A stretch of 24,095 bases of DNA from UBA3263 sp964586765 (GTDB lineage: Bacteria > Bacteroidota > Bacteroidia > Bacteroidales > Muribaculaceae), in NCBI GenBank assembly GCA_964586765.1, contig CAZPHN010000036.1:1-24095 (forward strand), in the 5' to 3' direction. The position numbers were made by a program, and so were the translations under genes. Shown in pieces: positions 1 through 7,442 of this stretch (positions within the stretch are counted from its first letter, which is position 1; each line of letters starts with the position of its first letter). The notes under the pieces are model-generated. The model was given only the letters and a program-made list of their open reading frames with translations, was not told the origin of the DNA and made no database searches.

Positions 1-2011
1 GGATATAGTCCATAGGTCCCGGACGGTAGAGCGCGTTCATGGCTATGAGATCCTCAAAGGTAGAGGGCTGGAGCTCGCGGAGATACTTCTGCATTCCCGC
101 TGACTCAAACTGGAAGGTGCCTACGGTTCTGCCCTCCGAGTAGAGCTGGTATGTCTTGGGGTCGTCAATCGGAATCGTGTCGATGTCTACCTCAATTCCG
201 CGGGTCAGGCGGATGTTGTTCAGTGCCTCTTTTATTATGGAGAGGGTCTTGAGCCCGAGGAAGTCCATCTTAATAAGCCCGGTGTCCTCGATAACGGAAC
301 CTTCATACTGGGTAACGAGCATTTTCGCGCCCGATTCCTTATCGGTGGCTACGGAGAGGGGCACCCAGTCGCTGACGGCGTCGCGGCATATAATCACACC
401 GCAGGCGTGAACGCCCGTGCTGCGGATGTTCCCTTCAAGTTCAAGGGCATATTTAAGCGTGTCGCGGATGAGCGGGTTAGAGCTGCTCAGTTCCGGCTTG
501 AACTCGGAAACGTGCTCATAGCAGTTCTTGAGCGTGCATTTCAGCTCTTTGCCGTTGACTTCCGGCATTCGTTTGGGCACGAGGTTGGCAAGACGGTTGC
601 TTTCGGGCAGTGGGAGCTGCTCTACACGCGCAACATCCTTGATTGCGCTCTTGGCTGCCATGGTGCCGTAAGTAATGATTCGGGCTACCTTTTCCGCTCC
701 GTATTTCTCGGTTACATAAGCCAATACGTCGGAGCGTCCGTCATCATCGAAGTCAATATCTATATCAGGGAGCGAGATACGGTCCGGGTTAAGGAAGCGT
801 TCAAACAGAAGGTCATACTTAATCGGGTCAATCTGCGTGATGTTCAGACAGTAAGCTACCGCCGAGCCGGCAGCCGAACCACGTCCCGGTCCGATACTCA
901 CGCCGCGCTGACGCCCGGCGGCAATGAAATCCTGCACAATCAGGAAGTAGCCGGGGAACCCCATGTTCTTGATTGTGTCAAGTTCGAAGTCAATGCGCTC
1001 CTTCTGCTCTTCGGTCAGGTCGCGACCCCAGCGGCGGTATGCGCCCTCATAGGTCAGGTGGCGCAGATAGTCATCATTGTCCGTGAAACCTTCCGGCAGC
1101 GGGAAGTTCGGCAGGATAGGCTTATGGTCAATAGAATAGGTCTCTACCTTGTCAAGGATTTCAAGCGTGTTTGACAGAGCCTCGGGAATGTCGCCGAAAA
1201 GTTCGTTCATTTCGGCAGTTGTCTTCATCCATTCCTGCTTGGAGTAGAGCATTCGGGTAGGGTCATTGAGGTCCTTGCCGGTAGAGACGCAAATCAGTCG
1301 GTCATGTGCCTCGGCGTCAGCTTCGTTGACAAAGTGGACGTCGTTTGTGCATATGAGCTTGACGTTATGTTTGCGAGCCAGTTCAATGAGAACCTTGTTT
1401 ACCTCCTGCTGGATGGGATAGGTCTCATGGTTGGCGCGGGGCACCGTCGCCTTATGTCTCTGCAGCTCTATATAGTAGTCGTCGCCAAATGTTTCCTTGA
1501 ACCATAAGACGGATTTTTCGGCATCGTCAAGGCGTCCGGCGCGTATTAACATAGGAATCTCGCCGCCAAGACACGCCGAGCAGACAATCAGACCCTCGCG
1601 ATGGGTGGCGAGTTCCTGCTTGTCGGTTCGCGGATGACCGTAGAAACCGTCGGTCCATGCGCGGCTTACAATCTTTATAAGGTTGTGATAGCCGGTTTCA
1701 TTCTTTGCCAATACTATAAGGTGGCGACCGCGGTCATTTTTGTCAGTATGAGAGGTCAATGACTCGTTTGCCACATACATCTCACATCCGAAAATAGGCT
1801 TGAACGGCTCTTTGCCCTCCTCTTTGAGCTTCTTGTTGATTTTGTTTACATAGTTCGAGAATTCCTTGATGCCGAACATGTTGCCATGGTCCGTGACGGC
1901 AATGCCCGGCATGCCGTCCGACACAGCCTTGTCAACTAACGCCTGAACGGATGCCTGACCGTCAAGCACCGAAAACTGGGTATGTACGTGAAGATGAACA
2001 AACGGTTCCAT
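1..2011 (-). CDS. dnaE: DNA polymerase III alpha subunit, N-terminal half (partial)
   Basis: Replicative DNA polymerase catalytic subunit, cut by the left edge; 670 residues are visible, about half of the usual length. Translated on the minus strand, it begins MEPFVHLHVHTQFSVLDG, the conserved start of the PHP domain with its HxH metal-binding motif, followed by VTDHGNMFG. The palm domain is entered further on: PDIDIDFDDDGR at residues 415-426 carries two of the three catalytic aspartates (Asp418 and Asp420 by alignment with E. coli Asp401/Asp403). The last visible codons read ALYRPGPMDYI, typical of Bacteroidetes DnaE. No frameshift was noticed. The start is fixed by the conserved N-terminus and lies only 8 nt after a perfect -7 box. 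The third aspartate, fingers and beta-binding region lie outside the window. Confidence 0.96.
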   Translation of the reverse strand, partial: MEPFVHLHVHTQFSVLDGQASVQALVDKAVSDGMPGIAVTDHGNMFGIKEFSNYVNKINKKLKEEGKEPFKPIFGCEMYVANESLTSHTDKNDRGRHLIVLAKNETGYHNLIKIVSRAWTDGFYGHPRTDKQELATHREGLIVCSACLGGEIPMLIRAGRLDDAEKSVLWFKETFGDDYYIELQRHKATVPRANHETYPIQQEVNKVLIELARKHNVKLICTNDVHFVNEADAEAHDRLICVSTGKDLNDPTRMLYSKQEWMKTTAEMNELFGDIPEALSNTLEILDKVETYSIDHKPILPNFPLPEGFTDNDDYLRHLTYEGAYRRWGRDLTEEQKERIDFELDTIKNMGFPGYFLIVQDFIAAGRQRGVSIGPGRGSAAGSAVAYCLNITQIDPIKYDLLFERFLNPDRISLPDIDIDFDDDGRSDVLAYVTEKYGAEKVARIITYGTMAAKSAIKDVARVEQLPLPESNRLANLVPKRMPEVNGKELKCTLKNCYEHVSEFKPELSSSNPLIRDTLKYALELEGNIRSTGVHACGVIICRDAVSDWVPLSVATDKESGAKMLVTQYEGSVIEDTGLIKMDFLGLKTLSIIKEALNNIRLTRGIEVDIDTIPIDDPKTYQLYSEGRTVGTFQFESAGMQKYLRELQPSTFEDLIAMNALYRPGPMDYI

Positions 2012-2019
2012 ATCACCCA

Positions 2020-2027
2020 CAAAGTTA
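2020..2027 (-). promoter_or_regulatory. dnaE promoter -7 element
   Basis: On the minus strand this reads TAACTTTG, a perfect match to the Bacteroidetes -7 consensus TAnnTTTG. Only 8 nt separate it from the dnaE ATG, so the transcript should have almost no 5' leader. The upstream -33 element is weak: a CTTG about 22 nt away is the best candidate. Confidence 0.6.
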
Positions 2028-2088
2028 CAAAAAAATTCCGACACATTTTCAAGATTGTCGGCAAATTTCGAACATGATTCCGGCGTTT

Positions 2089-2119
2089 TTTGAAATTTAA
2101 GAAATTCTGCGTAACTTTA
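2089..2119 (+). promoter_or_regulatory. Promoter of the BspA-like gene
   Basis: TTTG at 2089-2092, 19 nt spacer, then TAACTTTA at 2112-2119, which matches TAnnTTTG at 7 of 8 positions. Transcription would start around 2124-2127. This places the ATG at 2090 inside the promoter and favours the ATG at 2141 as the true start. Confidence 0.6.
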
Positions 2120-2140
2120 CGCCAAAATTACTACGCGTTT

Positions 2141-3259
2141 ATGTCTGAATTAAGATTTTTGATTTTAGCATTACTTGCTTTGTGTGTTCCTGCCCTCCAT
2201 GCGGAAAATCCTCACGGTAAGGTCAATAAAAATATTACGTGGGAGTTACGTGATTCTGTCCTGTATATCACCGGCACGGGACCCATGCCTTCATATACTA
2301 CCACTTCCCGACGCTCTATTCCGTGGAGCGACAGTAAGATAGCCGGTAAGATAGCCCGCGTGGAAATCAGCGAGGGTATAACCTCTATCGGTGACTTTTC
2401 GTTCGGCTTCATTTCTGACGACGTCGAAACTCAGGAGGAGCTGGACAAGTACAGGAAGGTTGGCGATGACCCTGCCGGAAAGAACTTCAAGCTCCGCGAA
2501 ATATCGCTTCCTTCTACCCTGAAGAAAATAGGGCGGAATGCGTTTTCGAGAATAAACATAAAGGCAATCAACCTTCCCGAGGGTCTGCTGGAAATAGGTT
2601 ATGGCGCGTTTTCAAATAGTGACCTTCATAGTGTTTGTCTTCCCGCCGGCTTGCGCAAACTTGGCGCGGAGGTCTTTACCGGCTGCACCAATCTCCAGTG
2701 TATCGACATCAACGGAGCTGCCGTCAAACTTGGTCAGGGTGCCTTCTTCGATTGCGAGAAACTCCGTATGATTCTTCATCCCTCCCAGATAAAGTCAATC
2801 GCCCCGTCGGCATTTAACGCCACGCTTTTTTATCAGTTCCCTGAAGAAGAACTCCTGAGCATGTTCCGCTCCGATGGACTTGAAAATTTCATCTCCTCAT
2901 ATCTTGACGACCCTGACGCCCCTGTCGCTGACTCGCCCGAGGTGATTGCCGCGCGCCGTCAGGCTGCCATTGATGAATTTTATGTCAAGGAGGCAAAAAA
3001 CGCCACTGTAATGTTCAACCTTGATGACATCAAGCTCGGCAAGTTCAGCCCCGACGCATCGACCGTAATCCTCTCTGCCGTAAACCATGGCGATATACTC
3101 CTGACGCTTACCCCTCTGCAGTATGAAACTCTTGCTGCCGGATGGGCAACGTTGCGCGAGGCTATTCGTCCCACCTTCCGCCCCGCCAACGGGCGTGTCG
3201 AACTCGCCTACGTGACTATCCCCATTGGCGGCGAAGAGCTCATCGGCTCCCGCATGTAA
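2141..3259 (+). CDS. BspA-like leucine-rich-repeat secreted protein
   Basis: A 372-aa exported protein of the BspA/LRR_5 type, found on Bacteroidetes surfaces; the specific ligand cannot be told. The start at 2141 gives a clean signal peptide (MSELRFLILALLALCVPALHA, cleavage near A-E). An in-frame ATG at 2090 would add 17 residues but lies within the predicted promoter. The middle part (about residues 60-220) holds degenerate 22-24-residue repeats of the form LREISLPSTLKKIGRNAF and INLPEGLLEIGYGAF, the BspA pattern. The C-terminal third (about 225-372) shows no repeats and no recognised domain or sorting signal. The carbonic anhydrase gene follows 20 nt downstream, so the two are probably co-transcribed. 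Confidence 0.85.
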   Translation: MSELRFLILALLALCVPALHAENPHGKVNKNITWELRDSVLYITGTGPMPSYTTTSRRSIPWSDSKIAGKIARVEISEGITSIGDFSFGFISDDVETQEELDKYRKVGDDPAGKNFKLREISLPSTLKKIGRNAFSRINIKAINLPEGLLEIGYGAFSNSDLHSVCLPAGLRKLGAEVFTGCTNLQCIDINGAAVKLGQGAFFDCEKLRMILHPSQIKSIAPSAFNATLFYQFPEEELLSMFRSDGLENFISSYLDDPDAPVADSPEVIAARRQAAIDEFYVKEAKNATVMFNLDDIKLGKFSPDASTVILSAVNHGDILLTLTPLQYETLAAGWATLREAIRPTFRPANGRVELAYVTIPIGGEELIGSRM

Positions 3260-3279
3260 TTTTTTAATTAAGATGCACC

Positions 3280-3819
3280 ATGATTGACGAAATCCTTAAA
3301 CATAACCGCGAATTTGTAGCGTCAGGAGCCTATCGGGCTTTTGAAACATCAAAATATCCCGACAAGCGTATAGCCATAGTTACCTGTATGGACACCCGCC
3401 TTGTCGAACTCCTTCCAGCTGCCCTCGGAATAAAAAACGGTGACGTCAAAATGATTAAAAACGCCGGCGGCACCATTACCAACCCCTTTGACTCAACCAT
3501 GCGCTCGCTCTTGGTGGCGGTTTATGAGTTAGGCGTCAACGAAATTATGGTTATCGGACATACCGGATGTGGCGTTCAGGGCATGGATGCTGAAGAAATG
3601 CTCCACCTGATGCGTGAGCGCGGTGTAGATGAAGAGCATATATCGCTGATGCGCCATTGCGGCATAGACCTTAACGGCTGGCTCCACGGATTTACTGACA
3701 CTGCCGATGCCGTAGCTGAAACCGTCGACCTCATCGCCAACCATCCCCTGATGGCTCCCGACGTCAACATCCGCGGCTATATCATGGACTCCACCACCGG
3801 AGCCCTCTCCCCAATATAA
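3280..3819 (+). CDS. Beta-class carbonic anhydrase
   Basis: A 179-aa cytosolic enzyme interconverting CO2 and bicarbonate. Zinc and active-site residues are visible: Cys36-x-Asp38-x-Arg40 (TCMDTR) and His94-x-x-Cys97 (GHTGCG), the beta-class set, with the family segment MIKNAGG at residues 58-64. Length and motifs fit the short, single-domain beta-CA group common in anaerobes rather than the plant-type enzymes. It follows the BspA-like gene by 20 nt with no promoter of its own that I can see. The pairing with a surface LRR protein has no obvious functional logic. No signal peptide is present. Confidence 0.92.
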   Translation: MIDEILKHNREFVASGAYRAFETSKYPDKRIAIVTCMDTRLVELLPAALGIKNGDVKMIKNAGGTITNPFDSTMRSLLVAVYELGVNEIMVIGHTGCGVQGMDAEEMLHLMRERGVDEEHISLMRHCGIDLNGWLHGFTDTADAVAETVDLIANHPLMAPDVNIRGYIMDSTTGALSPI

Positions 3820-3834
3820 CATATAACAAGGAAA

Positions 3835-3900
3835 GGCGCACTCCGCTGCGCCGCCAACATTCGTGTCGCTGCTTGGGAGCGGCATGCGTCCCGCATGCCG
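3835..3900. repeat. Two perfect hairpins between convergent genes
   Basis: GGCGCA (3835-3840) pairs with TGCGCC (3847-3852) over a 6-nt loop. CGGCATGCG (3880-3888) pairs with CGCATGCCG (3892-3900) over a 3-nt loop. They sit between the carbonic anhydrase stop and the glycosyltransferase stop, where a bidirectional terminator is expected. Neither is followed by a clear T-tract, so they may instead be REP-like palindromes of the type seen at 23472-23666. Confidence 0.5.
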
Positions 3901-3907
3901 GAAATAA

Positions 3908-5128
3908 TTAGCTTATTTTGGTTAATACGTGTTCATAATACTGAGTCATTTTATCTGCTGAGTATTTGTCTTTCAGGAGCTTCAAATTTCTTTTTGCCAT
4001 TTTGTTTTTGAAACTTTCCGATGATTCAAGCGCGCTATCTATTCTTTTAGCGAGTTCAACAGCGTAAGAATCCGGATTGAAAACATTGTCAATGTGTGCC
4101 ACAAAGGCATTTTCTTCATTTTTAAACATATCTTTCAATCCGTTGCCATCAGAGGCTATTATTGGCAGTCCACACTCCATCATTTCCAGTGCCGCATAGC
4201 TGCATTGTTCACTATATGACGCGATTACTCCTAAGTCAGCTGCGGCGTACCAGCGTTGTAGCTCATCATGGGGAACATGACCTATACAGATTAGATTTGA
4301 CGCTATTTTACCTCCGATATTCCAGAATTTTGACATACCGTTTAAATTGCCTGTAAAGACGCATTTGATTTGCGGATGTGTCGTCTTTAGCTGAGAAATG
4401 GCAATTAACAAAGGTATTATACCTTTATTCTCTGACGGTCTGCCGACAAAAAGCAGCACCTCGTCATCTTCGCGTAATCCAAGTTCTTTTCTTATCGTAG
4501 ATTTTTCCGGGCGTTTATAATTACTGGATTCATATCCGTTTGGTATGAAATGTACTTTATTTTCGGGCACTCCATATATGTCTTTCAATACATTTGCAGT
4601 TGATTCTGATAGACAGATGACGGCATCAACCATCTTGTAAAGTTCCATATCTTGTGTGGCACGGGATTTTACATAGGAAATTGCGTCTTTTGAAAGTTCT
4701 TTCGGTGTCATTCCATCAATTAATATTTGACGCAACATATCTGAACTTCCGCGCAATGTATTACACCATGCTTGGTCATGTATGGTAAATGTAATCTTGG
4801 ACAGAGGGAATAGCTCTTTCAGGGTTTTGGCAAATTCATTACATGGTGAATGATTGAGCATGAATACATTGTTAGGTGTGTCCTCGATATATTGTTTTAA
4901 TACCGGCAGGATTAATGCGCCGTTATCCCGCCACTCACCCGAGGCAATGGATGGAACAATGATTTCATTATCCTTAATCTCCAAGTCAAGACAGTCGCTG
5001 TTTAGAGAAACGAGTGTCAGATTTATGCCACTCACTTTCTTTAGGCGCGGCAGCAGTATGTTACGATAGGTGCCAATGCCGTTCTGTTTCGAGCTGCTAT
5101 GCTCATCAAACCAATATACATTAATCAT
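3908..5128 (-). CDS. GT4-type glycosyltransferase in the peptide cluster
   Basis: A 406-aa predicted retaining GT-B glycosyltransferase. The N-terminus (VYWFDEHSSSKQNGIGTY) has the glycine-rich acceptor-side loop; the C-terminal half is a classical Glycos_transf_1 domain with LLFVGRPSENKG (about 225-236) and the E-x7-E donor motif (Glu307 to Glu315), followed by GLPIIASDGNG. No membrane segment is seen, so it acts in the cytoplasm. It is the last gene of the operon and overlaps the LanC-like gene by 8 nt, implying coupled translation. From memory, GT4-like enzymes of the TIGR04157 type occur beside GG-Bacteroidales natural-product precursors, and the N-terminal EH...QNGIGTY block looks like that group; I could not check this. 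The likely acceptor is therefore the precursor peptide, but a cell-surface glycan is an alternative. Its GC content is visibly lower than that of the flanking housekeeping genes. Confidence 0.85.
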   Translation of the reverse strand: MINVYWFDEHSSSKQNGIGTYRNILLPRLKKVSGINLTLVSLNSDCLDLEIKDNEIIVPSIASGEWRDNGALILPVLKQYIEDTPNNVFMLNHSPCNEFAKTLKELFPLSKITFTIHDQAWCNTLRGSSDMLRQILIDGMTPKELSKDAISYVKSRATQDMELYKMVDAVICLSESTANVLKDIYGVPENKVHFIPNGYESSNYKRPEKSTIRKELGLREDDEVLLFVGRPSENKGIIPLLIAISQLKTTHPQIKCVFTGNLNGMSKFWNIGGKIASNLICIGHVPHDELQRWYAAADLGVIASYSEQCSYAALEMMECGLPIIASDGNGLKDMFKNEENAFVAHIDNVFNPDSYAVELAKRIDSALESSESFKNKMAKRNLKLLKDKYSADKMTQYYEHVLTKIS

Positions 5129-5789
5129 GGGTATTGCTATTTAGGTAGTTTAAGGCAATATATCCGGCAATGCCGTTAAAAAGTGACAGATTCTTTTCGG
5201 GAATACTGTCTAAGGGGGTGACAAAAAGGCTGAAATCCAATGGCTCATATTCCATTTGTCCATTTCTTGCGTTGCGGAGCCAACGGTATGCTCCTTTCGG
5301 AAACTTGTCGGCATGGCGTTCCAGTATAAAAGCCCAATTATCAAGATAATCCGCGTCAAACGGTAGGTCAAGCCCCGCTTTGATGTTTCCTTGAAGTCTG
5401 GCGGAAACGTAAGCCCATTGTCCGAGCAATCCGCTTTCAAGTGAGAAATCATCTATGCGTTTGATGTTAAGTCTCATTATGCGCTTGTCGAGGTCATTGC
5501 AGATTTCATCGCCCGTACCCGGTAATATGCCGTTTTGTGTTAGATACTCAACGCCCCAGCAGATGCCGGCGAGACCGGTGGCAAAATCAAGCCCTGTTTC
5601 TTCCGTAATCTGATGTATTACACTATCGTATATAAAATCGGCTGAATCTTCAAAATAAGGTTTGGATTTCTTACGCGCATATTCTGTAATGACAAGTACC
5701 GCTCCCATTTGTCCGAATAACAATCCGGGTGCTTTGCCGTCGTTGGCGTGGAGTATCAGCCGGTTAACGAGCTTTTCTTCTGTGGTCAT
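5121..5789 (-). CDS. LanC-like protein, short and lacking zinc motifs
   Basis: A 222-aa protein with the spaced glycine motifs of the LanC alpha/alpha-toroid: GLLFGQMGAVLVI (about 22-34), FATGLAGICWGVEYL (69-83), LESGLLGQWAYVSARL (117-132) and LFNGIAGYIALNYL (203-216). True LanC cyclases are about 400 aa and bind zinc through WCYG and CHG motifs; here neither motif is present and only about half of the fold's repeats are visible. It resembles a Bacteroidetes LanC-family group found beside VKOR-type genes, by memory only. It starts 12 nt after the stop of the VKOR fusion gene and overlaps the glycosyltransferase gene by 8 nt. A role as a leader-binding or scaffold protein is possible; lanthionine formation is unlikely. 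Confidence 0.72.
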   Translation of the reverse strand: MTTEEKLVNRLILHANDGKAPGLLFGQMGAVLVITEYARKKSKPYFEDSADFIYDSVIHQITEETGLDFATGLAGICWGVEYLTQNGILPGTGDEICNDLDKRIMRLNIKRIDDFSLESGLLGQWAYVSARLQGNIKAGLDLPFDADYLDNWAFILERHADKFPKGAYRWLRNARNGQMEYEPLDFSLFVTPLDSIPEKNLSLFNGIAGYIALNYLNSNTHD

Positions 5790-5801
5790 ACCTTGTAGGG
5801 G

Positions 5802-7346
5802 TTAGAGTTGTGTTAAATACATATAATCTTCGACGTTATACGGATAGACAATCTCTCTGCCGTTAATCAATACGGTAGGAGTGCCGTATAGGCGGTCATC
5901 ACTGCGCCATTTTGCGTGCTTTTCAATTTCCCGGTTAACGGCGTCCGAGTCAGGATTAAGACCTAATCCACTGAAGAATTCCTCGCCTTTCTCTTTTCCG
6001 CCGCTATACCATTCCGTCATCAGTTCCCATGTGCGTTCGGCTCCGAGTTGCAGATATGCGGCAATTAGATAGCGGTTCATCCTGTCGCCACGCGAGGGGA
6101 AGAATGCAAACACATATTTTACGCTTACGGCTGACCCCGGTATGTTTTTAATCCGTTCGTGCATTTGAGCGCATGGTACGCAATATGGGTTACTCAGCAC
6201 TGTTATACAATTCGTGGCGTTAGGGTCGCCGAAAATCAGGCTCGTGCAATTTTCTGTGTCCGTATCAAATATTGCCGCATCAGATTCAAACGCGGTCACG
6301 ACGGTATCGTCAAGTTTCAGTCTGTTAAACTCCGTGCGCCATATATCGCCAATTCGCTTTGCATCAAGCCATCCCATTATCCTGTTGATGGATAAAACGG
6401 CAACTACATAGCCGGCAATCAGGCTGATTACGAATATAGGCTGAGTTCCCGGCTGACTGAACGCGCCTCCTGCGGTGTAAACTATTGCCTGTGTCCACAT
6501 TAACGCTAATGTGCATAGACATAATACACACCAACTCTTTGCCTTATATTTTTGATACCATATACTCCAGAATGAAAATGGCAAAACGCATACAGATACT
6601 ACTGCAAGATAAAATAGTGTTCCCGGGGCGAAAAGCAGCGCAATGGTATTTACCAAGAAATATCCGCCGCCTACCTCGCTCAGCTTTACTAACCCGAACA
6701 GCGAACCGCCATCTGAGTCCGTAACGTTCTCACAGTGGCTTTCCTTAGCTATTCCGCAGAGCTTGTCGGCAAATTTATTCGGAATATGCAGTTGTTTCTG
6801 CAACAATAGATATGCAACCCCTACTCCAAGCAGATTTATCGCCAACGCTACCCAGAGTACCCAACGTCCCGCCAACGGATTGAATATTGCCGCTATAAGA
6901 GACATAACAACCAATGCAGAAACTAATGCGGCTGATTTCAGCCGGAATTTCTGCTGTGCCTTGTGGCGGTAGTCATAATACATCTCCCCCGATTGTTTGT
7001 CGGGCTTCACAAGCATAGCCACTCCGTTCCATTTCTTTAGAAAAACATCGCGGGAAATCTCAATCAATCCCTTTTGCTGAACGTAAAGTGTTACGCTCTC
7101 GTTTGTGATTGACTCGACAATGGCAAATCCATTTTCAAACACAATGAAACAGGGACACTCATCTTCCGTAATGTCCTCCTTATTCATGAATTCTACGCAT
7201 GGATGCGAAATGTTGTATTTCGATAAAATATGGCTGACGCTAATGAGCGACGGATTATATGGAGTTTCCCTAATGGTACGTTCCAGTCCCTTTCGTGTGT
7301 ACTGGATGTTTTGGGTTTCAAATAGTCGTGTTAATAGCTGAATCAT
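5802..7346 (-). CDS. C39-like / VKOR / thioredoxin fusion, disulfide-forming membrane protein
   Basis: A 514-aa three-part protein. Residues 1-120 resemble the C39 peptidase fold (ETPYNPSLISVSHILSKYNI) but the catalytic cysteine is replaced, so it is probably a non-cleaving peptide-binding domain. Residues about 135-325 are a multi-pass VKOR domain with the loop cysteine pair Cys197/Cys205 and the membrane CxxC (WCVLC, Cys273/Cys276). Residues about 350-514 form a DsbA/thioredoxin-like domain with Cys389-Val-Pro-Cys392 and the cis-proline segment YGTPTVLING (Pro490). VKOR-thioredoxin fusions transfer electrons from substrate cysteines to quinone, oxidising exported proteins. The gene lies directly after the cysteine-rich peptide gene and a hairpin, making that peptide the obvious substrate. 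No ATPase domain is present, so this is not itself an ABC peptidase-exporter. Confidence 0.88.
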   Translation of the reverse strand: MIQLLTRLFETQNIQYTRKGLERTIRETPYNPSLISVSHILSKYNISHPCVEFMNKEDITEDECPCFIVFENGFAIVESITNESVTLYVQQKGLIEISRDVFLKKWNGVAMLVKPDKQSGEMYYDYRHKAQQKFRLKSAALVSALVVMSLIAAIFNPLAGRWVLWVALAINLLGVGVAYLLLQKQLHIPNKFADKLCGIAKESHCENVTDSDGGSLFGLVKLSEVGGGYFLVNTIALLFAPGTLFYLAVVSVCVLPFSFWSIWYQKYKAKSWCVLCLCTLALMWTQAIVYTAGGAFSQPGTQPIFVISLIAGYVVAVLSINRIMGWLDAKRIGDIWRTEFNRLKLDDTVVTAFESDAAIFDTDTENCTSLIFGDPNATNCITVLSNPYCVPCAQMHERIKNIPGSAVSVKYVFAFFPSRGDRMNRYLIAAYLQLGAERTWELMTEWYSGGKEKGEEFFSGLGLNPDSDAVNREIEKHAKWRSDDRLYGTPTVLINGREIVYPYNVEDYMYLTQL

Positions 7347-7362
7347 AAGGCGGAAATATTAT

Positions 7363-7402
7363 AATGCCGTGGGCGTTCTGTCTTTTCAACGCCCACGGCA
7401 TT
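7363..7402 (-). terminator. Perfect 15-bp hairpin between precursor and maturation genes
   Basis: 7363-7377 and 7388-7402 are exact reverse complements (15 bp, GC-rich centre) around a 10-nt loop. It lies 40 nt past the stop of the precursor gene and 17 nt before the VKOR fusion ATG. The minus-strand sequence after the stem (ATAATATTTCC) is only weakly T-rich, so partial termination, or mRNA end protection that raises precursor over enzyme levels, fits better than a full stop. Confidence 0.7.
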
Positions 7403-7442
7403 GGTTCATTTTCAAGTTAGATAAACTTGATTACGGAGAGTT

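Noticed and set aside
407..1174. Long plus-strand open frame (255 codons) and other plus-strand frames in 156-1507
   Set aside because: They lie opposite dnaE, whose minus-strand translation is clearly conserved; the plus-strand proteins have no recognisable motifs.
5802..7346. Peptidase-containing ABC exporter
   Set aside because: The C39-like part lacks the catalytic cysteine and there is no ATP-binding domain; the membrane part carries VKOR cysteines.
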